Shown here piece after piece: positions 1-9,748 of a stretch of 64,000 nt of DNA. Every line of letters begins with the position of its first letter. The first letter of the stretch is position 1. The translations under genes and the position numbers were made by a program. The stretch is from contig NW_022261323.1 of the NCBI RefSeq assembly GCF_009602425.1, positions 62,836-126,835 of the forward strand, read 5' to 3'. Below the pieces are notes generated by a model that made no database searches, was not told where the DNA came from, and saw only the letters and a program-made list of their open reading frames with translations. This DNA is from Actinia tenebrosa. Lineage: Eukaryota; Cnidaria; Anthozoa; Actiniaria; Actiniidae.

Positions 1-52
1 CCAGCCAACCAGCCAACCAGCCAACCAGCCAACCAGCCAACCAGCCAACCAA
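1..52. repeat. (CCAACCAG)n short tandem repeat at the window edge
   Basis: Six or more uninterrupted copies of an 8-bp unit, CCAACCAG, run from the first base. The array is cut by the window edge, so its length is unknown. Confidence 0.95.
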
Positions 53-162
53 ACGAATAATCCGCACCCCAATTTATTACTTATAACAAATTGAAATACG
101 ATGCATGGTATTACTTTATCAGTAATAAATAATAATGTTACTATACATACTTCTTTGTACAG

Positions 163-447
163 GGTTTTATCGATATTGTCAAGATGGATATCGAGGGNGA
201 CGAATGGAAGTGTCTACGACAAATGTTGAAGGATGGAACTCTACGTCGTTATGTACGTCAGTTAAGCATCGAATTGCACTTGTTTTTCAAAAGCTCTCAA
301 CGACTAAGAAAGTATTATAGTATCGCTCGTTGGCTTCACCGACAGGGTATCAAGGTGTCGAGCCTACATCAAAACCCATATTGTCCAGATTGTCTAGAGA
401 TAAATTTCATAAATACAAGACTTCCCTATGATCGCGGCGGGAATTAA
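163..447 (+). CDS. METTL24/FkbM-like methyltransferase, last exon (partial)
   Basis: This is the 3' coding exon of a gene that begins to the left of the window. A TTCTTTGTACAG acceptor ends at 162; the frame reads GFIDIVKMDIE, an N-blurred Gly, then DEWKCL, and runs to a TAA at 445-447. The DIxKMDIEGDEW motif, followed by VRQLSIELHLF and a Trp/His-rich stretch before NPYCPDCLE, is typical of the C-terminal half of METTL24-type proteins (FkbM-like, SAM-dependent Rossmann methyltransferases) that are numerous in cnidarians and nematodes. The acidic DIEGDEW loop is family-conserved. The upstream SAM-binding part is outside the window, so substrate and location cannot be judged. The N at 198 falls in the Gly codon and does not break the frame. 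Confidence 0.75.
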   Translation, partial: GFIDIVKMDIEXDEWKCLRQMLKDGTLRRYVRQLSIELHLFFKSSQRLRKYYSIARWLHRQGIKVSSLHQNPYCPDCLEINFINTRLPYDRGGN

Positions 448-456
448 GATAACTAC

Positions 457-940
457 TAGAGCGGTTTTCGTATGACTGTGGTGAACGTGCTGCCATTTAC
501 GCATGCCTTGCCGCGAAGGCGATGTTTTATGGAATTTTTATTTCCTTTTTTTAATTTTTTTTTCTCGCGTAATGTGATTATTATGTGACAGTGCAATGGC
601 CTTTGGTGGAACCATGTCCAAGTTGTATTCGTGCAATTTTCAAGTTCAGGTATTTGGTTGGATGGAGAGTAAAGCCTGGTTCACAAAAGAGCAACGCAAA
701 CGCAAGCGGAAGCAAAATTAGGTGTGGACTACAGAAACGCAAACGCAGTGAATGGAAACTTATTCATTCTATTGAACCCTTGCAGCACTTAGGTTCCAAT
801 TGTCAGGAGATTGGAATTCTTTTGTTTTGTCCCCCATATCGAGCTGCATGCTTTGACGTCACATGAATAGGATCTGTTGTGCTTGCGTTTGAATTTGCAA
901 TTGCGCTTTTAACGTGTGAACCGGGAAAAAAGCAAACGCA
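457..940 (+). mobile_element. Dispersed non-autonomous element, copy 1
   Basis: The start (AGAGCGGTTTTCGTATGACT) matches the termini of the foldback element at 50631-50910. The interior from about 499 to 875 is homologous to 15758-16156 read on the minus strand: shared blocks include GCCTTGCCGCG, CTCGCGTAATGTGATTAT, TTGGATGGAGAGTAAAGCC and repeated CGCAAACG motifs. No coding capacity. The 3' end is not sharply defined. Confidence 0.7.
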
Positions 941-963
941 AACAAAATTTCTTCTATCTTCCG

Positions 964-1204
964 TCGGATCTGTTTTGTTTATCACTTGATCCATTTGATT
1001 GGCAGGTTGGATCAGTTGCAGGTGTCATAGTTGGTTTATGATGGTTGCTTGTATTTGATTGGTTGGATCTGTCTTGTTTATCACTTGATCCATTTGATTG
1101 GCAGGTTGAATCAGTTGCAGATGTCATAGTTGGTTTATGATGGTTGTTTGTATTTGATTGGTTGGATCTGTCTTCTTTATTACTTGGTCCATTTGATTGG
1201 CAGC
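964..1204. repeat. About 98-100 bp tandem repeat, 2.4 copies
   Basis: The block GGATCTGT..TTTATCACTTGATCCATTTGATTGGCAGG repeats at about 98-100 bp steps (near 966, 1064 and 1164). The third, partial copy runs into the 3' end of the GPCR gene at 1180 and supplies its last codons and stop. Confidence 0.85.
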
Positions 1205-2136
1205 CTCGGCTTCAGTGTATCATTCATGTCGAGTGGAGGGGCAATACGATTCTTACGAGCGAAAGGAAACATTTTCTTAACTTCATTTCTGAATCGGTGG
1301 TTTCTCCAGCCATATACTAAAGGATTTACTGCAGAGGAACAGCACATTAGAGTAAAGGAGCATTCTGTAGCAAGTTTAATGGTCGAGTTGAACATGATCA
1401 AAAGAGTTATGGGCAGAAAGGCCAACACAAACGTACCAACAATGACGAAGGCGGTTTTAGAGGCGTTGTTTTCGAACTCAATCTTCGCAAGCTTGTAGTT
1501 GAAAGACAGTGAGTTATTTTGACGGATAATTTTTTGCCTCTCTTTTCTTGATACGTAGAAGATTTTGGCATACATGGAAATAAACAGTAAAACGGCACAG
1601 ATCCTGATATGAGGGGTGAACTGTTTGAAAATAGTCAATGTTCGCAGCACACCTTCGATTATTGACAGGACCCAGATGAAACCGATACAAAACAGGACAT
1701 TCCTCTTGGACATAATGGACTTGTATCTCAATGGATAGAAGATGGCAACTACTCGATTTGCGGTCATTAAGAGAAGATTATTGAGCGATGCATAGAGCGA
1801 TGTTGAAGTAACAATATAGTAGAAGACCATAAAGTGCTTGCTGGTAAAACCAATCAAACTGAGGACATAAATAGGCTGAGTGAAGACACAGACCAGAAGA
1901 TCTGCTATAGAAAGACTGACGATACAGAAGTTGACTCCTGCTTGAAGAAGAGGGTTTTTCCACACAGCCAAGCAAGTGACTGTATTGCCAATGATACCAA
2001 GGACACCGAACAGGACATTGACAACTGCAAGTATGATGACAGCAAGCAACCCTATCTGACCTTCAACTGACGATCGATCGGCCGCCATATCAAGAGTTCC
2101 AACAATATTGGTTAAAGTTAATCGAAAAATCTCCAA
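1180..2136 (-). CDS. Class A (rhodopsin-like) GPCR, intronless, divergent
   Basis: Single-exon ORF of 318 residues with seven hydrophobic segments. TM1 carries GIIGNTV (N1.50), TM2 SLSIADLL (D2.50) and TM7 SSAVNPLVYGW (NPxxY), so membership of the rhodopsin class is clear. Departures are notable: the DRY box at the end of TM3 reads ANRVVAI, the TM6 CWxP motif reads AFLP, the usual TM3-start cysteine is not seen, and TM4 to TM5 (FKQFTPHIRICAVLL) is very short, leaving little extracellular loop 2. Such receptors are typical of the large lineage-specific GPCR sets of anthozoans; no ligand can be assigned. The first Met is used, but a second at residue 18 (2085) is an alternative since residues 1-30 look non-essential. 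The last seven codons and the stop lie in a tandem-repeat copy (see 964-1204). Confidence 0.9.
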   Translation of the reverse strand: MEIFRLTLTNIVGTLDMAADRSSVEGQIGLLAVIILAVVNVLFGVLGIIGNTVTCLAVWKNPLLQAGVNFCIVSLSIADLLVCVFTQPIYVLSLIGFTSKHFMVFYYIVTSTSLYASLNNLLLMTANRVVAIFYPLRYKSIMSKRNVLFCIGFIWVLSIIEGVLRTLTIFKQFTPHIRICAVLLFISMYAKIFYVSRKERQKIIRQNNSLSFNYKLAKIEFENNASKTAFVIVGTFVLAFLPITLLIMFNSTIKLATECSFTLMCCSSAVNPLVYGWRNHRFRNEVKKMFPFARKNRIAPPLDMNDTLKPRLPIKWTK

Positions 2137-3175
2137 AAAACGATAAAGAACACCAGTGAGTAGAAGAGTTAGGCAACTGCGAAGTCTGTGAAGAAGTTCT
2201 TCTGCATTTCCTATATATATTTTTATATCTTTATTCTTGTGGTTCCATTAGGAATGACAATATTAGATACGGAAATTAGGATAAAACGAGAAAAGAAAAG
2301 AAAAATGAACGCATTAGTTTTTCTTTTCTTGGGTTTTTTTTTTAAATTTACTAAAACGATAGAACTCAATTCAATCTGCATGTTTACTAATGTGCTCTAT
2401 TGTTGGATTCTGCACGTTTATCTACACCAAAAAATAGCTCCTAGTCTGGATAACTGTGTGTTATATAACGGGAAAAAAGATTCGAACATATCATCTCTTT
2501 TATTTGTAAAAGCGTAAGAAATTTTAGTTTCCAGTTACTAGTAGATGCTTTAGCGCCTATTTCTCGCCATGCTAATATGGCCGACACCTGGACTCATTTT
2601 GAATTCACTTTCTAACCTAAACACTAAGTACATTCAAATAATCGATAAGAATAATATGAACAAAGTTAGAATGCTTGCTGTGAAAATTCGGTTTAGAATT
2701 ATTAGCTATGAGAATTTAAAATCATGCAGGGCAAAAAAAAGAAAAAACTAGTCAGTCCTTCATAGTTTTAACTTTAAAAAACGCGTACAGCTCAAAGTTT
2801 AGCGAAGAAAAATAAGCACCAGGTTAGGAAAGAATAATCAAAAAAAGAGCAAAATCTCAATGAAGGTATTTGAAATATATTTTCTGGTCAGAATAGAATT
2901 TATTAACGTAAAACCATGATCATCTCGGATTCTTTTGTCTTCCGAGGGCTTTACAAACCCGAATTTTCCGCAGCATGCATAGAACATGAGGAAGAATTAG
3001 AAGACAAAAAAATATTTTTCCTTTATTTTAGCAGCGGTTGTTGTGACAGTGGGACCCGGAAATAAGCCACAACTTAAAAGCTCTATTGTGAATAATATAA
3101 CCAGGAGAAAATAAGTAGTCACGGAACCCAGGTCTGGGGAGGTGGGGGGAGGGGGTTCCGAGAAACGAAAGGTAC
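2137..3175. other. Intergenic, no gene seen
   Basis: AT-rich sequence upstream of the GPCR with no supported coding region, RNA gene or clear repeat. A G-rich patch at 3130-3160 lies just before the G-rich MITE. Confidence 0.6.
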
Positions 3176-3183
3176 TGACCAAG

Positions 3184-3603
3184 CCGGGGGGGGGGGGGGA
3201 AGGGGGGGACTCCGGGAAAAAAGTACCGGGGATGCTCGCCGGAAATTTTCGAAAAGACCCATAAAAGATACCGGAAGTCTTTAAAAAAGGGCGTGGCTGA
3301 ATGATTTTTAACCCCTAAGAGATACCACAAGATATAATATTTTGAAGTTATCTCGAGTAGTAATTATTTTTCTTACACTAGGCATCTGGCCTATAAAAAG
3401 CGCCTAGGATAAGCCATATCGATGCACGCTTCTCTCCTTTTCCGACACCCTAAGAGATACCAGAAAATGCTGAATTTCAAAAATTCGCATTTAACACCCT
3501 AAAAGATTCCAAATCGCGAACTTTTACCCCTAAGAGATATGACGAGCATCCCCGGTACTTTTTTCCCGGAGTCCCCCGTCCCCCCTCCCTCCCCCCCTCC
3601 GGG
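3184..3603. mobile_element. G-rich terminal-inverted-repeat MITE with 8-bp target duplication
   Basis: TGACCAAG occurs exactly at 3176-3183 and again at 3604-3611. Between them the ends are inverted repeats: CCGGGGG... at the left and ...CCTCCGGG at the right, then a well-matched inner block, ACTCCGGGAAAAAAGTACCG followed by GGGATGCTCG on the left, with its reverse complement near 3543-3580. The interior holds four diverged copies of a CCCTAAGAGATACCA motif (about 3310, 3450, 3498 and 3527). No ORF. An 8-bp duplication suggests a hAT-type transposase source, though the G-run ends are not classic hAT termini. Confidence 0.8.
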
Positions 3604-3611
3604 TGACCAAG

Positions 3612-4970
3612 AAGAACGTGGGCTCTGGGTACGAGATTTTAACTACTATATCTTAAGCCAATTGACAGTTAAGGTGACTGCCTACTTTTGGAGAGCAATT
3701 TCAATTTTTTTTTAAAACTTCGATTTAGTTCCGAATTGAAATTTAATGCTGATTCCAAATCTGGAAAGAAAAATAGGGTGTCCCGAGTTTGTTTTCGAGA
3801 TAATCAGCATTTAATGGAAGCCTACGCGCGAGCTTTTGGAGCAAAAATTGCGCCAGCCGGAAGTGATTAGAAAAAATTAAGATTCATAAGATAATAGTTA
3901 ATTGCAGTCTCTATGATTGCACGAATGAAGGCTAGTCAATCATTCTACAATAATATGTGGATATTTTCGACAAAAAGACAAAGAGATACATNGATTTGTC
4001 ATATTTTGTAGTTTTGGTGCTCTTAAAAATCTCATAAAGTCGAAAAAAATTCCCTACAAAAATCTATTTTTTCATGTGTTAGAATATTTTACTTTTTCTA
4101 AAATGTTGATATAACCTAGATTTTTATGAGTTTATTCAAATAAGCCATTAAAAAATAGAGAGTCCCGTGCAAAATTTGTGGGTTTTGCCATGTTGAAGCT
4201 CAAAATGTGTATGTAGATTTTTCAGCGGTTCTTTTTTTTGAGCGCGCGCATCGTGGGTTCAAATCGAACGTTCAAAAGAGCAAGTCCTTAAAGCGGCCAT
4301 CTTGCCAATTGAAACCGAAATTATGTTTCCAAATATGGTATCGAAACTAGTAATTTGCATATCTGAATATTTCAGAGCATGGTTACTCGTTCAACGTTTC
4401 AACTCTCTTATGAGTTTAGCCTGCGTGGCGACTTTGAGGGGGAGGGGATTGGGGAGGATGGGGAGTTCTGATATCAGTTAACTCTTAACTGTTCTAAAAT
4501 TAAGCCAGTTTTAACGCTTTTTCCTCTACTCTTATTTCTAACCTTGTAGAAAGGGGAAGCGTTAATGAAACTGCCGCTGAAACTGGCTCAATCAAAAATC
4601 TAACGTGACACATGGCGAAAGAGGTACTATTTTTCAAAGGTCAGCTTATTCTCTTACCAGACCCTTCTCACCAAAAATTCGAAGGCTCTGGTAACACACA
4701 AACCGGAAGACCCAGATTCTAGGTCGTCAGATATGCGCATGCTCCACTTATTCTGACTTCCGGTATGAATTCAAATCGTTTTGTTTTGTTTTTTTCTTCA
4801 AACGAAAAAACAATCAAGCTTATTTATACATTGCCTATCATTGGAAAAAATTGCCCATACATTTGGAATATTTGCTCTTTTCGGTCTTTTTCCTCTCTTT
4901 CCAAAGCAAAAGGTTGTTTTTAAAAGTAAAGTTATATAGCACAAGTAAACTGCGTCACAAAACAACCTAC
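3612..4970. other. Intergenic, no gene seen
   Basis: AT-rich sequence without a supported gene. There is one G-rich stretch near 4434-4466 and a single N at 3992. No motif was recognised. Confidence 0.6.
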
Positions 4971-5109
4971 GCGCGCACGTAAACAAGCACTACGAGGAAC
5001 GCCTGTCATATCTTAGATTACGTGCGATAAAATCGAAGATAAACCAACACAATCAAAATTTTAACGTGCTCCCTTGCACGGCCCCGGTTATGTCATGCAA
5101 CTCAAAAAG
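4971..5109 (+). repeat. 139-bp direct repeat, copy 1
   Basis: The block starting GCGCGCACGTAAACAAGCAC recurs 659 bp downstream at 5630-5768 with only about three changes. Between the two copies, 5450-5500 contains a short inverted match (GACAGGCGTTCCTCGTAGTG), so the whole 4971-5768 stretch looks like a rearranged non-autonomous element. Confidence 0.85.
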
Positions 5110-5629
5110 TACATCCTAATGATCCGTAAATCTTCTTTTCTTTCGCTAACTAGTAGTTAGCGTGTTTTCGAGACTACGAAACCTAAGAAACCATAAGAGG
5201 CGAATGTATAGGCCAACAGGTAGTATGAGCTTATAAAATCAGCAAAAATACGGTTCTAAATTTTAACAAATTCCTATTAATTATATACCAAAATGTTCAG
5301 GAAAGCCCGGGGTTTTCAAATCCACTTCTGTTTTTTTTTTGTTGACAGGTTCTGTTTTATATCAAGGAGAGACGATTTTCTAGCTCGACCCAAGGGAGCA
5401 CATTAAAATTTTGTTTGTGTAAGGAAAGGTATTGTTCTTGGTTGATCTATCTAGCGCGCGCAATCCATCATGTGACAGGCGTTCCTCGTAGTGTTTTGGT
5501 TTCGGCCGATCCGAATGGCCTACGATCGTGTAAGGAAGGGAATGACGAGTGTAAGCAAGACATTCGTCGGTTTTCGGAGTAAATTCACTAGCCCGACTAA
5601 AGCAAGGAACGTTTGCCATAAAGTGTAGC

Positions 5630-5768
5630 GCGCGCACGTAAACAAGCACTACAAGGAACGCCTGTCATATCTTAGATTACGTGCGATAAAATCGAAGATA
5701 AACCAACACAATCAAAATTTTAACGTGCTCCCTTGCTCGACCCCGGTTATGTCATGCAACTCAAAAAA
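5630..5768 (+). repeat. 139-bp direct repeat, copy 2
   Basis: Near-identical partner of 4971-5109 (same orientation, offset 659 bp). The 520 bp between copies has no coding capacity that can be defended. Confidence 0.85.
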
Positions 5769-7214
5769 TACGGTGGTTTTTTTCAATAGAATTCAATCTA
5801 AATCCGTATAATACAGTTCGTGAATAGTTGAATTAACTGAATCCGCTTCTGTTTTTTTGCCTAGATAGTCATTATTTTGAGAAAAGATCCAAAAACCGTG
5901 TTTTTGAGACATCATTTGTATGGGCTCACATGAGGGGGCGTGAGCTTGAAATCGTAGCTGACCAAATGTTAACAGATTTTTTCTGATGGAACAGTTTACT
6001 TGTCTGTGATTAACATTCAGAAAAATAAATTGAATTTAGCGAGACAAGAGATGGTGTACGGTAAAATATTTAAATTTCAACCATTGACTGTAAAATCAGC
6101 AAACCAGACACAGATGATTATGCAAAAAATTTAAACCAATCAAATTAACGGTCGATTTGTGCATTGCCGGAGACTTCGATTTTGCGTTAGAAAGCTGAGA
6201 AGGCCGGCTTTAGGTACGAGAATGAGTTGCAGCTAAAATGTTATACCTTTATTTAACATTTTGACGATTTTGTTGAGGATTTTAAGGAGCGCCATACATT
6301 TTTTAAACATTTAAATTATAATATGACACCATATAAACCTAGCTTGGGCTACTTGTGGTCAGAGGAGCTATTCTAGGGCCAAGTTTACATTAATGCGTTT
6401 TCGAAACGCTTAGCGCTTGGCCGAAAGTTTCGCGTCCACGTACCATAGCGTTTACATGGCGTCAAAACGACAAAAATGCAAATACAATCGCCAATAAAGC
6501 AATATCGTCAATTGAGCATGTGAAAAACAGGCTTGCCGGTGAGAATGACGTTAGCGTTTTCAAAAACCTTCGTTTTCACCTGTCCATATCACGAGAGGCC
6601 TTTGTTTTCAAATTTCAATATTCTGGATTAAAACCATCGAAACGTATGCGGACGGGAATACATTAATAGTGGACGGGACCTGGGTCACTCCGGTTTGGAT
6701 TTGGCTCGGTTGCTCAGGGTTAGCCTCGATTTCCTGTAGAATCATTTGTGTTTTGAATATTCATGTGTTCCAGCGAATGTCCGTGGAATTTCAAAGTGTT
6801 TTTATAATAGTTTATTAAGTTGTAAAGTCTTAACTTTAACATTGGCATTGCGAATATTTAGAAGTCTGAGTAAACGAGTCTGCGCGCAATCAAGGAACAC
6901 AGCGGTATTTGTCCAGAATTCAAAAACTGTTGTATAGTATATAAATAAAACCCATAGATCAATAGATTAGACGTGGGAATACTTGATAAGAAACAGCACT
7001 AGTTCAGGAAGCTATTTCTTTAAATAAAAGGGTCATAAAATTCGGAAAAAAATCCCTCTCGAATGCCTTTTTTCGTAGTTGAGGCGAAGATTGATCTACG
7101 ATAATACTAACCAAATGGGAAAACAAAGCAAAAACACAGCCAAACCTTTTTTTACGTTATGTGGAAATATATTAATTTAATTAAGGAAAACTTCCCAAAT
7201 TTTATTTTTACCTC
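5769..7214. other. Intergenic, no gene seen
   Basis: No supported gene. A stretch near 6375-6620 with blocks such as GCGTTTACATGGCGTCAAAA and CGTTTTCACCTGTCCATATC resembles dispersed repeat sequence, but no ends could be defined. Confidence 0.5.
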
Positions 7215-7330
7215 TGGGGTTTCAGGTTCGATTCCTGGACTTGGCAACACATGCTGCTTCCCTGATTCGAAGGTTTTTCTCTGAGTTCTCCGGTTTTTCT
7301 CCTTCCGCGAATCCTCACGCACTAAATTCT
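7215..7330 (+). mobile_element. tRNA-derived SINE fragment (B box plus body)
   Basis: A perfect RNA polymerase III B box, GGTTCGATTCC, lies at 7225-7235. It is followed by CTCCGGTTTTTCTCCTTCCGC, a diverged form of the CCGGTTTTCCTCCCTCTGC body shared with the copies near 33590, 45600 and 47450. No A box is visible upstream, so this copy appears 5'-truncated. It leads directly into the minisatellite array at 7335. Confidence 0.55.
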
Positions 7331-7334
7331 TTCA

Positions 7335-7620
7335 TCTGTGAGTCAACCATGCCCCGATTAGATCAGCTCATTAGGTGGGAGGTGGTTGTTTCAGGGTTTA
7401 ATCTGTGAGTCAACCATGCCCCGATTAGATCAGCTCATTAGGTGGTTGTTTTCAGGGTTCAACCTGTGAGTTAATCATGCCCCGATTAGATCAACTCATT
7501 AGGTGTTTGTTTTCAGGGTTCAACCTGTGAGTTAATCATACCTCGATTAGATCGGCTCAGAGGTTGTTTCAAGGTTAGATCTGTGAGTTAGCCATGCCCC
7601 GACTAGATCATCCCAGAGCG
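7335..7620 (-). repeat. Minisatellite array, 56-67 bp unit, five copies
   Basis: Units begin at about 7335, 7402, 7463, 7524 and 7580, each with (T/C)CTGTGAGT then a CATGCCCCGATTAGATC-like core. Read on the minus strand (CTCACAG, then AACCCTGAAAACAACC, then GATCTAATC) the unit matches the 57-bp unit of the array at 53147-53710, so both belong to one dispersed family. It lies just 3' of the GPCR at 7695. Confidence 0.85.
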
Positions 7621-7694
7621 GTCCTTTCATGGTATCGATAAAAAAAAATGTAAAATTTGAAATAACAAAGTTATATTGAGATCGATGTTCAGTC

Positions 7695-8870
7695 TCAAGT
7701 ATCGGAGCACCCAAGAAGAGGAGTGACCTGCTTGAAGTCATTCTTGTCATTATTGGCTGAGTAGCTTTCCAAGATGTTCGACTGCGGCGATGAGATTTCT
7801 TCTAGTCTTCCAGACTGATCTCTTGGTATGCGCTCCTTCTCGAGTGTTTGCTCTGTAGGTGATGATTTTTGTGGGTTCAATGTGCCTTGTGAATAAGAGA
7901 TCGTCGCCCGCGAAAGCTTCTTCGTTGATCTCTTAACTGCCACGCAATGCCGTAAAATCCTGGCGTACTTATCCCTAAAGTAGTCATCTAACGCGCCATA
8001 AATGATAGGATTGGAACAGCTTGATACCCAGACCATCAAATAGCAGTATTTCAGGGTTATCTCAAAATATGGGAAGCTCAAACCGCTTCCAAAATCCATG
8101 GCAAGAAAAAGAATGTGCTGAGGGAGATAACTCGTGGCGAAGATGATGACAACGGCGATCAAAACTCGTAGACTTTTCCACCGTAACTTCTTGTCAGTAT
8201 TGTTGAAAGAGTGCGACTTCTTAAGGGTACTCATCATTTTGATATAAGTAGGAAAAATAACCATCAAAGGAAAAAGATAGGTGCAGACGAATAAAAACAT
8301 CGTGTACGATTGCCTGTATTTTTGGTGCGGCCATAATTCTCTACATTGGAATTTTTGACTTGCATTGTCGTGGAATTGGTAGGCGAATATTTCTGGCGAG
8401 GCCGAAACGAAGGCAAAAATCCAAGCCATTCCCAACATTGTTAGAACTTTTTTCTTAGGAATTTGAGCTTTGAGGGGTTGTACAATAGCCTGATATCGCT
8501 CGTAAGTCATCACAGTAAGCGTAAAAATAGATGCACTTACACTTGTTACCTGTAGCGTTGGAACGAGCTTACACATGAACGCACTGAACGGCCAGTTACC
8601 AGTTTCGTAGTAAACAACGGTGAAAGGAATGCAGAGCAAGGCCACAGCTAGGTCGGCAAAAGCAAGATTCATCAGAAAATATCCATAATAAAACCTTTGC
8701 ATGCTTCTAAGTTTTCGATTGTTTATCACGACTGTGCAGACCAGGACATTTCCTCCAACGGTTAATACGAAAACTATGGCGTAGAGAACAAGACGAAAAA
8801 TTCTTGAAGCGTAAGGCTCTGGCACTTGGCTGCTCAGCTGATCTTGGTAAGAATCGGTTGTAAAGTTCAT
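7695..8870 (-). CDS. Class A GPCR, neuropeptide-receptor-like, intronless
   Basis: Single-exon receptor of 391 residues. It shows N-glycosylation-type NFT at the start, TM1 GGNVLV (N1.50), TM2 LAFADLAVALL (D2.50), the TM3-start Cys in FMCKLVP paired with a loop-2 Cys (QFQCRELW), a canonical-type ERY box (TYERYQAIVQPL), TM6 FATSYLP in place of FxxCWxP, and TM7 SSCSNPIIYG (NPxxY). A long Ser/Thr-rich cytoplasmic tail of about 85 residues follows, suited to kinase and arrestin control. The ERYQAIVQPL and FTVVYYETGNWPFS signatures place it among neuropeptide-type receptors (NPY/NPFF/tachykinin/galanin-like); the ligand cannot be told. The start Met is the only one before TM1. Compared with the GPCR at 1180 it keeps nearly all activation motifs, so the two are not recent duplicates. 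Confidence 0.92.
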   Translation of the reverse strand: MNFTTDSYQDQLSSQVPEPYASRIFRLVLYAIVFVLTVGGNVLVCTVVINNRKLRSMQRFYYGYFLMNLAFADLAVALLCIPFTVVYYETGNWPFSAFMCKLVPTLQVTSVSASIFTLTVMTYERYQAIVQPLKAQIPKKKVLTMLGMAWIFAFVSASPEIFAYQFHDNASQKFQCRELWPHQKYRQSYTMFLFVCTYLFPLMVIFPTYIKMMSTLKKSHSFNNTDKKLRWKSLRVLIAVVIIFATSYLPQHILFLAMDFGSGLSFPYFEITLKYCYLMVWVSSCSNPIIYGALDDYFRDKYARILRHCVAVKRSTKKLSRATISYSQGTLNPQKSSPTEQTLEKERIPRDQSGRLEEISSPQSNILESYSANNDKNDFKQVTPLLGCSDT

Positions 8871-9460
8871 TTTGAAGGCTCAAAACTACAACGCATCAAA
8901 CCACAAGCATCAAACTTTTTTCTTGCGTCATTTGGTGCCAAAGACTATTCAATTTTTTGCTGTTAATGGCACCGAGGGAAAAAGCTTTTTCCGTTGCTGT
9001 CACTACTGCATTAGTTCATTTTAAAGTCTCCTAATCTTGAACATCCAACTTGCCTTCCTTTCTGGTTACGTCAATGGATCAGTACTAGGCATCTTATCGC
9101 TGTCAGTGACACTTAGTTTCTTAAGAAGCTGTGATAAAAGCATTAAGTGACCGGAAAAGTGCACTTGTAACGTTATCTGTCGATATAGTAGGCTTTCAAA
9201 GATTTCCTGATAATTTTAGATCTTAATATTGGTTCTGCATGTCAGATGATATGGGTATTGAATTTAGATCGATACATGGTTTAAGTATAGAAATGCCTTA
9301 GGTCTAGCTTATTTAATGGAGCCTAGTAAAAGTGTTAGACTTCTTAGCTACTTTTTAATTGACGCCTTTTTTCTGGGGAAAAAGGGAAAAAATACGAAAA
9401 ACCGATTCAAGAAAGGACACTGCAGACAGACAAAAAAGAGAAACTAACGTACAAACACAA
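8871..9460. other. Upstream region of the GPCR, nothing recognised
   Basis: AT-rich flank upstream of the receptor gene. It should include its 5' UTR and promoter, but no TATA or other defined motif could be supported. Confidence 0.5.
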
Positions 9461-9461
9461 A

Positions 9462-9748
9462 AGACATCAACAACAACCACAACACAACAACAACAACAAC
9501 AGCGACGACGACGACTACAACAACAACCACAACACAACAACAACAGCGACGACGACTACAACAACACAACAACAACAACAACAACGACAACAATGACAAC
9601 AACAACGACAACAACAACAGCGAAGACGACGACAACAACAACAACAACAACAACTGAACAACAACAACAACACAACAACAACAACGGCAACAACAACGAC
9701 GGAAAACAACAACGACAACAACAACGACGACATGCCGTACAACAAAAT
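9462..9748. repeat. Degenerate (CAA)n microsatellite with CGA and TGA variants
   Basis: About 280 bp of CAA triplets interspersed with CGA and TGA. It is open in several frames on both strands (poly-Gln/Thr/Asn on one, poly-Val/Leu/Cys on the other), which is a triplet-repeat artefact, not coding evidence. Confidence 0.95.

Noticed and set aside
585-994. Overlapping ORFs on both strands
   Set aside because: They lie inside a dispersed repeat whose other copy has no matching open frame.
4971-5768. LTR-like element
   Set aside because: The direct repeats are only 139 bp, with no target duplication, primer site or coding remains seen; treated as an unclassified repeat.
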